Positions 23,571 through 30,971 of a stretch of DNA of 64,000 bases are shown piece by piece (positions within the stretch are counted from its first letter, which is position 1; every line of letters begins with the position of its first letter). The notes under the pieces are model-generated. The model did no database searches. It saw only the letters and a list, made by a program, of their open reading frames with translations, and was not told the DNA's origin. The position numbers were made by a program, and so were the translations under genes. Source of the DNA: VFKU01 sp964411925 (GTDB taxonomy: Bacteria > Hydrogenedentota > Hydrogenedentia > Hydrogenedentales > GCA-2746185). The DNA lies in contig CAYPNI010000004.1 of the NCBI GenBank assembly GCA_964411925.1, forward strand, positions 1-64,000. Direction: 5' to 3'.

Positions 23571-24772
23571 CCGCTTTGCTTTTTCGGCTCTTCGGTCCGT
23601 TCGCGGACGAGCGGACCGGGCTCCGCCGCGGCGGATTTACGTCCGGGCATCATCCTTCGCAATTCGCGCAACTCGCCGTAACAGAGCAGCAGGTCGCCCT
23701 CGCGCACGACCTCATCGCCTTTCGGGTTCGGAATGACCGCGTTTTTGCGCGTGATGCTCATCACGTGAATGTTCCGCTGGGTCAGGTCCGTGTCGCGCAG
23801 CGCATGGTTTTCGAGCGTGGGCATGCCTCGTACGCTGAATTCCGCGATCCCATAGCCGCCCGTGAGCCGCAACCGCTGGCGCAGGTCCACCTCGGGGAAC
23901 AGCACCTGCTGCTGAATATCCTCGATGATCGCGCCGGCGATGTCGAGCCGGGTGGCGCCTTCGATGCCCTCGAGGCCGGGCGACGAGTTAACTTCAAGCA
24001 CGCGCGGCCCTTCGTTGGATTCGAGCATGTCCACGCCGGCCATGCGCAGCCCCATGATCTGCGCGGCACGGATGGCCGCCGTCTCGAACGCGGGCTCGAG
24101 CTTGACGGCCTCGGCCGACCCGCCCCGGTGCACGTTGCTGCGGAACTCGCCGGGCGTCGCGGTGCGCCGCATCGCGGCGATAACGTGATCGCCGACCACG
24201 AACGCGCGCAGGTCGGATCCGTTGGCTTCCTGCACGAACCGCTGGATCAGCACGTTTTGCCGGGCGAGATGGAGCGTCTGGATGATGGCCTCGGCCATTT
24301 TGGTGGTTTCCGCGAGGATCACGCCGATCCCCTGCGTGCCTTCGAGCACCTTGATGATGACCGGTGGCCCGCCAAGCCGGTCGATCGCGGGGAGAATCTC
24401 GTCCTTGTCGCGCACGAACGCCGTCGGCGGGATGCCGACGTCGTGCTTGCTCAGCAGTTGCATGGCGCGCAGCTTGTCGCGCGAGCGCGCGATTGCGAGC
24501 GCGGAATTGATCGTGTAGACGCCCATCTGCTCGAACTGCTGCACGACGGCCAGCCCGAAGAACGTGATCGATGCGCCGATCCGCGGGATGAGCGCATCGA
24601 TCGGCGGGAGCGCGCGGTGTTCGTAATAGAGCGCGGGCTTCTGCGCTTCGAGCATGATCGAAAACTTCAGCGTATCGAGCACTTGGGCGGTATGCCCGGC
24701 GCGGCGGGCGGCTTCGGACAGCCGCGCGACGCTGTAGGATCGGAGATTCCGGCTCAGTACGAGAATATGCAT
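23567..24772 (-). CDS. rimK: RimK-type ATP-grasp ligase fused to an RCK_C-like domain
   Basis: 401 residues. Residues 1-295 are RimK: MHILVLSRNLRSYSVARL start, ATP-grasp lysines and glycine loop in VIIKVLEGTQGIGVIL, and the metal-binding GPRVLEVNSSPGLEGIEG. RimK adds glutamates to the C-terminus of ribosomal protein S6. Residues about 310-385 (FSVRGMPTLENHALRDTDLTQR kept as FSVRGMPTLENHAL, then VIPNPKGDEVVREGDLLLCYGEL) resemble the RCK_C/TrkA_C ligand-binding domain of potassium channels, which standard RimK (about 300 aa) lacks. The extra domain may let a small ligand control ligation (inference). It follows the RimB-like gene by three bases and is co-transcribed with it. Confidence 0.88.
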   Translation of the reverse strand: MHILVLSRNLRSYSVARLSEAARRAGHTAQVLDTLKFSIMLEAQKPALYYEHRALPPIDALIPRIGASITFFGLAVVQQFEQMGVYTINSALAIARSRDKLRAMQLLSKHDVGIPPTAFVRDKDEILPAIDRLGGPPVIIKVLEGTQGIGVILAETTKMAEAIIQTLHLARQNVLIQRFVQEANGSDLRAFVVGDHVIAAMRRTATPGEFRSNVHRGGSAEAVKLEPAFETAAIRAAQIMGLRMAGVDMLESNEGPRVLEVNSSPGLEGIEGATRLDIAGAIIEDIQQQVLFPEVDLRQRLRLTGGYGIAEFSVRGMPTLENHALRDTDLTQRNIHVMSITRKNAVIPNPKGDEVVREGDLLLCYGELRELRRMMPGRKSAAAEPGPLVRERTEEPKKQSG

Positions 24773-24775
24773 TTG

Positions 24776-25276
24776 TTATTGCTTGGATTGGCGCGCCTTC
24801 TTGCGCGCAGCCTGGACGAGCCTTCGGCTCACGTCGATCACGAAGTCCCGCTCAAGCGCTTCCCTGCCCAGTATCATTCGAAACGACATTTTCTCACGAG
24901 AGACGAGTGAAAGTTCGATTTCCTTTTCAATCGGCCCGATGCGGATCCGCGTGCGGACGAAACACCGCGTCGTGTATTGGCCGTTGCTCGATCGCACCTT
25001 GGCCCAGCGGGAAATCTTCGCGAGGACGTGTTTGCGGCGGTGCGACTTGATCCTGGAGAGTACGACGTCGAACGACGCGTAGTCATCGGGAAGGTACTCC
25101 ATGTCCTCGACGTGGAGCGCGCTGGTGCGGGCGCCGGTATCGACTTTGGCGTTCAGGCGGGAGATGCCCCAGTCCACGAAATCGACCGACTCAGACCATC
25201 CGATCGTCACCTTGCGGTCGTCCGGCCGTTTGGCGGCTCGCGGTGAATCGTTCAGCGGCTTTTTATCTTTAGTCAC
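24776..25276 (-). CDS. rimB: RimB-like retropepsin-fold protease (ATP-dependent zinc protease family)
   Basis: 166 residues from GTG 25276; no ATG is available upstream in a sensible protein. The conserved core contains IGWSESVDFVDWGI, AKVDTGARTSALHV with the aspartyl-protease D-T-G-A triad, and a C-terminal MILGREAL. The family is often called DUF785/Zn_protease although the motif is retropepsin-like. In Pseudomonas a related protein (RimB) acts with RimK on ribosomal protein S6. Here it sits three bases upstream of the rimK-type gene, the same functional pair. The first 25 residues are basic and low in complexity. Confidence 0.82.
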   Translation of the reverse strand: MTKDKKPLNDSPRAAKRPDDRKVTIGWSESVDFVDWGISRLNAKVDTGARTSALHVEDMEYLPDDYASFDVVLSRIKSHRRKHVLAKISRWAKVRSSNGQYTTRCFVRTRIRIGPIEKEIELSLVSREKMSFRMILGREALERDFVIDVSRRLVQAARKKARQSKQ

Positions 25277-25326
25277 GCGTGGCCCCGGTTTTCCGCGCGA
25301 GCATAACAGAGCCCGCGCCGGGCAGC

Positions 25327-26763
25327 CTAATTCGCCGAGGGCGCGTCCCGGTAGTCGAGCGGCGGTTGCTGCTGCGGGTCGAGCATCGCCTCGTATCGGT
25401 AATTCCCGGTGCGCCGCTCGAATTCGGCGTGTGCGCGCGCGAGCGTCTCCGGGTCGTGGGCAAGGTCCCACGCCGTCGCCGCGAGCACGCGCGCGGCGAG
25501 TTCCATCCCCTTGCGGCCGATCGTCATACCGCCCGCGGCGGTCGCCTGCCAGGAATGCGCGGGCGTTCCGGGCACCCAGCACGCCGTGCGGAACCCGGTC
25601 GTCGGCACGACCCACGAAATGTCGCCCACGTCCGTCGAACCCTTGCTCAGATCGCCGTCGCGATCGATGACGCGGCCGGCGAGGTCGAGCGGCGCGGGCG
25701 CCGGAAGCGTGCGTTGGATCTGGACGGCGAACGCTTCTTCCTCGGGCGTATAGGAGATGACGGTTTGCTCGGTCAGGTTACGGAGCGTGACTCCGGTCAA
25801 CTCGTCGTTCGGCAGCAGGTTGTACGTGCCGCCGAGCGGCACGACCTCGAGGCGGGTCTCTGTCGCGATGGCCCCGGCCTGCGCGCACAGGACGAGCCGC
25901 CGGTACAGGTCGCGCACGACGCGCGGGTCGGGATGCCGGACGTAGTAGTACACCTCGGCGAACGCGGGGACGACGTTCGGCGCGTCGCCGCCCGCGGTGA
26001 TCACGTGATGAATGCGGGAGAAGTCCGGCGTGTGCTCTCGCATGAGTTCCGCCGCGTGGTTCATGAGCTCGACCGCATCGAGCGCGGATCGGCCCTGCTC
26101 GGGCGACCCCGCGGCATGCGCGGCGACCCCGTGGAACCTGAATTTCACGGCGTACCGCGCGAGGTTGCTCGGATCACCCGCCGTATTGCGGTCGCCCGGG
26201 TGCCAGTGCAGCACGGCGTCGCAGTCGTTGAAGAGACCGGCGCGCACCATGTACACCTTCGCGGCGCCGCCCTCCTCGGCGGGGGTACCGTAGAACCGGA
26301 TCGTCCCGGGCAACTCACCGCGCTGTACGGCGTCGGAGAGTGCGATCGCCGCCAGCATGGAGGCCGCGCCGAACAAGTGATGGCCGCAGGCATGGCCGTA
26401 TCCGTTGCCCGCGCGCGGCGTCCGCACGGGCGACACTTCTTGCGCGAGACCGGGCAGCGCGTCGAACTCGCCCAGAATGCCGATCACGGGCGCGCCTGAG
26501 CCTATCGTCGCCACGAACGCGGTCGGAATGCCCGCGACGCCGCGCTCGACGACAAAGCCGGACGCTTCAAGCGTATCGGCGAGCAGCGCGGCGGATTTGA
26601 ATTCCTGGTATCCCGGTTCGGCCCAGTCCCAAATCTTCAGGGCGATTTGCCACGCGTCCTCGAGCCGAGAATCGATCGCCGCATCGAGCGCGGACTTGTC
26701 GGCATGCGCGCGCGGCGCGCACAGCGCCGCGATCGCCAACGCGCATACAAAAGTCCGGCTCAC
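25327..26763 (-). CDS. Secreted M20-family amidohydrolase (AbgB-like)
   Basis: 478 residues with a signal peptide (cleavage near AHA-D, residue 22). The M20 metal-binding motifs are GYGHACGHHLFG and GTPAEEGGAAKVYM; the lid domain contains GVAAHAAGSPEQGRSALD. Similarity is highest to AbgB/p-aminobenzoyl-glutamate hydrolase-type members, which cleave an amide bond of N-acyl amino acids. The periplasmic location is unusual for AbgB itself. It starts about 200 bp from the divergent DtxR-type regulator and may share its operator. Exact substrate unknown. Confidence 0.85.
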   Translation of the reverse strand: MSRTFVCALAIAALCAPRAHADKSALDAAIDSRLEDAWQIALKIWDWAEPGYQEFKSAALLADTLEASGFVVERGVAGIPTAFVATIGSGAPVIGILGEFDALPGLAQEVSPVRTPRAGNGYGHACGHHLFGAASMLAAIALSDAVQRGELPGTIRFYGTPAEEGGAAKVYMVRAGLFNDCDAVLHWHPGDRNTAGDPSNLARYAVKFRFHGVAAHAAGSPEQGRSALDAVELMNHAAELMREHTPDFSRIHHVITAGGDAPNVVPAFAEVYYYVRHPDPRVVRDLYRRLVLCAQAGAIATETRLEVVPLGGTYNLLPNDELTGVTLRNLTEQTVISYTPEEEAFAVQIQRTLPAPAPLDLAGRVIDRDGDLSKGSTDVGDISWVVPTTGFRTACWVPGTPAHSWQATAAGGMTIGRKGMELAARVLAATAWDLAHDPETLARAHAEFERRTGNYRYEAMLDPQQQPPLDYRDAPSAN

Positions 26764-26845
26764 TGAATCCTCCGCAAGCGGTTCTCCGGTGTACCGCTGA
26801 TTCGCATGATAAACGATCGGGCGCGGGAATGACCTTGCGGATTCG

Positions 26846-26887
26846 ATGTTTACCTCTTGGGGGTATAGGTTTAACGCTGGTAAACAT
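26846..26887. promoter_or_regulatory. Candidate operator between divergent genes
   Basis: Perfect 9-bp inverted repeat ATGTTTACC (26846-26854) / GGTAAACAT (26879-26887) with a second, internal TTTA..TAAA dyad. It ends four bases before the -35 box of the regulator gene, a position suited to autoregulation by the DtxR-type protein at 26962. Confidence 0.5.
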
Positions 26888-26891
26888 TGTG

Positions 26892-26920
26892 TTGATCGCG
26901 CCGCCGCCGTCCCTTACAAT
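26892..26920 (+). promoter_or_regulatory. Sigma-70-type promoter of the DtxR-type gene
   Basis: -35 TTGATC (26892-26897), 17-bp spacer, -10 TACAAT (26915-26920). Start of transcription is expected near 26927, 35 bases before the ATG. Confidence 0.6.
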
Positions 26921-26961
26921 GTAGGTGCCGCGTTATCCGCGCGGCCCGTGGGAGAGATTGG

Positions 26962-27510
26962 ATGTCGAAAGAAATCAACGATTCCGCCTACTGGCGGGAA
27001 TTCGAGCGAAACGAGCTCACACACTCCGCGGCGCATTACTTGATGGCCATCGATTCGCTGCGCGAGGAATTGGGCTACGCGCGCGTGACGGACGTGGCCG
27101 ACAAGCTCGAAGTGTCGCGGGGCGCGGCGTCGATGTCGATCGCGCAACTCAAGAAGCGCGGCTGGGTAAAGGAAGATCCGAACCGGTTCCTGCTATTGGC
27201 CGAGGAAGGCGCGGCCGTTGTCAATCTCGTCGAGCACAATTTCCGGATCCTGACGAAGTTTTTTACGGATTTCCTGGGGTTGTCAAAGGACACGGCGTTC
27301 GCGGACGCCTGCAAGATGGAGCATCTGATGAGCCTCGACACGGGCAAACGGATGCTCGGGCTGATGCACTTCCTCGAAAGTCATCCCAAGCTTTACAAGG
27401 AACTGACGGCGTTCCTGGACTCCGGCCAGGCGCAATGCGAAGACGTGGAAGGCTGCCCGATTTGCGAGGGCGAATGCATGGCCGCGTCCGAAGACGCAAA
27501 GGCTTCCTGA
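26962..27510 (+). CDS. DtxR/MntR-type metal-dependent transcriptional regulator
   Basis: 182 residues; GGGAGAG precedes the ATG. An N-terminal winged helix (about 20-90) has recognition-helix sequence VTDVADKLEVSRGAASMSI. A dimerisation/metal domain follows: LVEHNFRILTKFF, then ADACKMEHLMS, matching the C-x-x-E-H metal ligands of DtxR and IdeR. No SH3-like third domain is present. The C-terminus carries four cysteines (QCEDVEGCPICEGEC), an added possible metal site. Probably senses Fe or Mn and binds the palindrome upstream of its own promoter (inference). Confidence 0.85.
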   Translation: MSKEINDSAYWREFERNELTHSAAHYLMAIDSLREELGYARVTDVADKLEVSRGAASMSIAQLKKRGWVKEDPNRFLLLAEEGAAVVNLVEHNFRILTKFFTDFLGLSKDTAFADACKMEHLMSLDTGKRMLGLMHFLESHPKLYKELTAFLDSGQAQCEDVEGCPICEGECMAASEDAKAS

Positions 27511-27516
27511 GCCTCG

Positions 27517-28482
27517 CTACCCGCGCTGCACGACAAAGGTCATGTAGAGGCCGTAGAGCACCAGAAACATCACGCCTTGCGAGCGCTGGATCATCATCGC
27601 CGGCCGCCCGACGAACATGAAGGCGAACAGCATCAGCGTCGCCAGATTCATGACCAGCATATCGAGGTTCGCGTTCGTATCGAATGGTATGCGGTAGAGC
27701 ACGGCTGGAATTCCCAGTACGAAGAAGATATTGAAGATGTTCGAGCCGACGATGTTTCCGACGGCGATGTCGGGGCTCTTCCGGAACGCGGCGACCGATG
27801 AAGTGGCCAGCTCGGGCAACGAAGTGCCGATGGCCAGTATCGTGAGCCCGATCAGCGTTTCACTCACCTCCCACGAGCGCGCAATTTCCACGGCCGCGCG
27901 GACGGACAGTTGGCCGCCGATGGTGAGGCCTGCCAGCCCGGCCACGACCAACGCTACCGCAGGCCAGATCCGGTGTTCGCTCGCGGAGCGTTCGGCCCAG
28001 TCGCGGTTTGCGTCCGCGCGGATCGCCAGCGCGATGTAAATGATGAACACACTAAACAGGCCGAGCAGTGCAATACCGTCGGTACGATCGAGGGCGGATT
28101 CGCTGCGCGCGTCGAGCATGCCGTCGTTGACGAGCGCGAGCAGCATCAACGAGGCGAGCAACGTGAACGGAATTTCCCGATAGACGGTGTTGCTTTTCGC
28201 CTGCAACGGCTGAATCACGGATGCGACGCCGAGGATGAGCAGGATATTGCAGATGTTGCTGCCGATCACGTTGCCGATGACGAGGTTCGGCGCACCCCGC
28301 GCACCCGCCACCAGCGAGATGACCAGTTCCGGCAGCGACGTCCCAAACGCGACGATGGTCAGGCCAATGAAAATATCGGAGATGTGCAGACCGCGCGCGA
28401 TCGAACTGGCGCCGTTGACGAGAAAATCCGCGCCCTTGATGAGCAGCAACAGGCCCAAAACAAGCAAAACGTATTGAAGCAT
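27517..28482 (-). CDS. Calcium/sodium antiporter (CaCA family), copy 1
   Basis: 321 residues with ten predicted membrane helices. The two alpha-repeats carry the family signatures: GLTIVAFGTSLPELVISLVA near residue 40 and GLTILAIGTSLPELATSSVA near residue 210, each with the cation-binding Glu and each followed by an IVGSNIFNI or VIGSNICNI segment. It exchanges Ca2+ for Na+ (or K+) at the inner membrane. It is convergent with the DtxR gene (six-base gap) and follows a paralogue after 81 bases, so the two are a tandem duplication. Confidence 0.92.
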   Translation of the reverse strand: MLQYVLLVLGLLLLIKGADFLVNGASSIARGLHISDIFIGLTIVAFGTSLPELVISLVAGARGAPNLVIGNVIGSNICNILLILGVASVIQPLQAKSNTVYREIPFTLLASLMLLALVNDGMLDARSESALDRTDGIALLGLFSVFIIYIALAIRADANRDWAERSASEHRIWPAVALVVAGLAGLTIGGQLSVRAAVEIARSWEVSETLIGLTILAIGTSLPELATSSVAAFRKSPDIAVGNIVGSNIFNIFFVLGIPAVLYRIPFDTNANLDMLVMNLATLMLFAFMFVGRPAMMIQRSQGVMFLVLYGLYMTFVVQRG

Positions 28483-28563
28483 TCATTCTCCTGGTGCTCG
28501 GACCGCGGGCAAGCGCCTAGGCTACGGATTGGGCCGTCTGCGGTCAATTTCCGGCGCGGGCCG

Positions 28564-29526
28564 TCATCCCCGAAACGCCGTGTAGCCGATGTAGGCCGTG
28601 TACAGGACGAGGAACACGATCCCTTCCGATCGCTGGACCGTTTTCGGCGGGCGGCCGATGAACATCGTGGCGAGCAGCGCCAGCGTCGCGAGGTTCATCA
28701 CCAGCAGGTCCGGATTGGCCGAGTCCACGAAATCGATCGGTGCAATCAGCGACGGAACGCCGAGCACGAAGAAAATGTTGAAGATATTCGAGCCGACCAC
28801 ATTTCCGATGGCGATATCGGAGCGCTTGCGATACGCCGCCACGGCCGAAGTGGCGAGTTCGGGCAGGGACGTGCCCACTGCGACGACGGTCAGCCCGACG
28901 AAGCGCTCGCTCATGCCCCACGATTGCGACAGGCCCACGGCGCTGTCGACCGTGACCCGGCCCCCGATGATGAGGCCGGCGAGCCCGGCGGCGATGAGAA
29001 TGGCCGAACGCAGCCCACTCTGCACGGACGCGTCGGCCTCGCGTTCGGTCTGCCGCTCGCTCCGAATCGCGAGCGCGATGTAATACAGGAAGACCGAGAA
29101 GAAACCGAGCAGTACGAGCCCGTCCGTGCGGTCGAGCGTGGACAACGCACCCGCGTCGAGCAGCGCATCGTTCAGCTGAAACGTTACGACGACGGTGGCG
29201 AGCATCATGAACGGGATTTCCCGGAACACCGTGTTGCTCTTCGCGGCCACGGGCTGGATCGCCGCCGACACTCCGAGTATCAGCAGGATGTTGCAGATGT
29301 TGCTGCCGACGACGTTTCCGATGACGATTTCCGAATTGCCGCGCAGCCCCGCGACGACCGAGACGAGGAATTCGGGCATCGAGGTGCCGAACGCGACAAT
29401 CGTCAGCCCGATGACAATCTCGGACACGCCATAACGCCGCGCGAATGACGAGGCGCCGGACACGAGAAAATCCGCCCCCTTGATCAGCAGCGCGACACCG
29501 ACAACGAACAGGAGAAGATCGACCAA
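28564..29526 (-). CDS. Calcium/sodium antiporter (CaCA family), copy 2
   Basis: 320 residues, same ten-helix layout. Alpha-repeats: GLTIVAFGTSMPEFLVSVVA and GLTVVAVGTSLPELATSAVA, with VVGSNICNI and VVGSNIFNI following. The paralogue downstream is clearly homologous along its length but well diverged, so the duplication is old. Functional heteromers or different cation preference are possible but cannot be inferred. No regulator-like site was found in the 167-bp region shared with the divergent gene at 29694. Confidence 0.92.
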   Translation of the reverse strand: MVDLLLFVVGVALLIKGADFLVSGASSFARRYGVSEIVIGLTIVAFGTSMPEFLVSVVAGLRGNSEIVIGNVVGSNICNILLILGVSAAIQPVAAKSNTVFREIPFMMLATVVVTFQLNDALLDAGALSTLDRTDGLVLLGFFSVFLYYIALAIRSERQTEREADASVQSGLRSAILIAAGLAGLIIGGRVTVDSAVGLSQSWGMSERFVGLTVVAVGTSLPELATSAVAAYRKRSDIAIGNVVGSNIFNIFFVLGVPSLIAPIDFVDSANPDLLVMNLATLALLATMFIGRPPKTVQRSEGIVFLVLYTAYIGYTAFRG

Positions 29527-29693
29527 GGAGACACCTCGATGCCGAACGCGGGGGGACTTGGCGAGATCGTATCACGGCGGGTGCGCACGCCTCACACTCT
29601 GCCGCGGCCGCGTTGCCGCGACGACGCCGGACGGGTATGTTAGCCTTCTGGATTGCGTCAGCAGCGTCGATGGGGTTGTGAAGGAGCAAAATC

Positions 29694-30965
29694 ATGGGTG
29701 AATCGAACACGGTTGGCCGGCGCAGATTTCTGGCGAGCAGCGCCGTCGCCGCGGGGGCCACGGTGATTTCCGCGCGAAGCGACGCGCGCGTGCCGGGCGC
29801 GAACGACCGCCTGGGCGCGGCGATCATCGGGTGCGGCGGCATGGGCGGCAGCCATCTCGATGCGCTCCTTGCGCTCGCGGGGAACGACAACGTCGATGTG
29901 CGAATGACCTGCGACGTGAATCCGGAGCGCGCGAACTCGTTTCGCGACCGGGTGAACGCCGCGGACGGGAAGGCCGTAGCCGTCGCCGACTACCGCGAGG
30001 TGCTTTCGAACCGGGACGTCGATTATGTCGTCATCGCGGTTCCCGAGCATGCGCACCACTACCTGGCGGTCGCCGCGCTCGAGGCTGGCAAGCACGTCTA
30101 CTGTGAAAAACCGATGTGTTACGACATTCGCGAGGCGAAGGACGTGGTCGAGAAAGCCGCGCGTTCCGGGCTGAAGCTGCAGGTCGGCGTGCAGGGCATG
30201 GCGGACGACAGTTATTCCTCGGCGCTGGAGGCGATTCGCGCGGGCGCGATCGGCAAGGTGGTCGAGGCGCAGATCGACTATGTTCGCAATCACCCGCTCG
30301 ACCGCGGCCCGTGGCGCCGGTCGAACGTGGCCGACGACACGCCGATGCCCGAAGGGCTCGACTGGAACGCGTGGATGCACCCGCGCGAGCCGCGCCCCTG
30401 GGACCCGCATCACTACTTCGAGTGGCGCTGTTATCGCGCGTATTCCGGCGGCATTGCGACGGATCTGTTCGTTCACCGGGTTACGCGCATCATCCGCGCG
30501 TGCGGCCTCACGTTTCCGTCGCGCGTGGCGGGCATGGGCGGGATCTACACCTGGAACGACGGCCGCGACCTGCCGGACAGCATGGAGATGCTGCTCGAAT
30601 ACCCGGCGGTGGACGGCGTGACGGACGGCATGACCGTCCGGCTGCTTGGGACGATGGCGAACCAGCGGCAGAGCCCGCATTGCATTCGCGGCAAGACGGG
30701 CACGCTGACGTTCACGCCGCAGGGCTGGGACATCGTCTCGGAAGACGGTGGCGAGATCGTCCAGCAGCATGTGAAGACCGGCGGCGAGGATCTCCGCCCG
30801 CACCACATGAACCATCACGCAGCCATCCGCACGGGCGAGGCGTTGTTCTGCCCGCCTGAACTCGGATTGTACGGCGTTGTCGCCGCGCGGATGGGCAACT
30901 TGTCGTGGTTCCAGTCGAAGCTGGTCTCGTGGGACGCGGCCGGCGGCTACGTGGTGGCGTTGTAG
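29694..30965 (+). CDS. TAT-signal Gfo/Idh/MocA-family oxidoreductase
   Basis: 423 residues. A twin-arginine signal (GRRRFLASSAVAAG, residues 8-21) precedes the Rossmann domain (LGAAIIGCGGMGGSHLDAL, about 40-58). The conserved EKP motif is in YCEKPMCYD (about residue 140). The C-terminal alpha/beta domain includes WNAWMHP and RCYRAYSGGIATDLFVH typical of the large planctomycete/Hydrogenedentes group of secreted members. These enzymes are thought to act on sugars with tightly bound NAD(P); the substrate is unknown. AAGGAGC lies just upstream of the ATG. Convergent with the ankyrin gene (six-base gap). Confidence 0.88.
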   Translation: MGESNTVGRRRFLASSAVAAGATVISARSDARVPGANDRLGAAIIGCGGMGGSHLDALLALAGNDNVDVRMTCDVNPERANSFRDRVNAADGKAVAVADYREVLSNRDVDYVVIAVPEHAHHYLAVAALEAGKHVYCEKPMCYDIREAKDVVEKAARSGLKLQVGVQGMADDSYSSALEAIRAGAIGKVVEAQIDYVRNHPLDRGPWRRSNVADDTPMPEGLDWNAWMHPREPRPWDPHHYFEWRCYRAYSGGIATDLFVHRVTRIIRACGLTFPSRVAGMGGIYTWNDGRDLPDSMEMLLEYPAVDGVTDGMTVRLLGTMANQRQSPHCIRGKTGTLTFTPQGWDIVSEDGGEIVQQHVKTGGEDLRPHHMNHHAAIRTGEALFCPPELGLYGVVAARMGNLSWFQSKLVSWDAAGGYVVAL

Positions 30966-30971
30966 CGCGGG

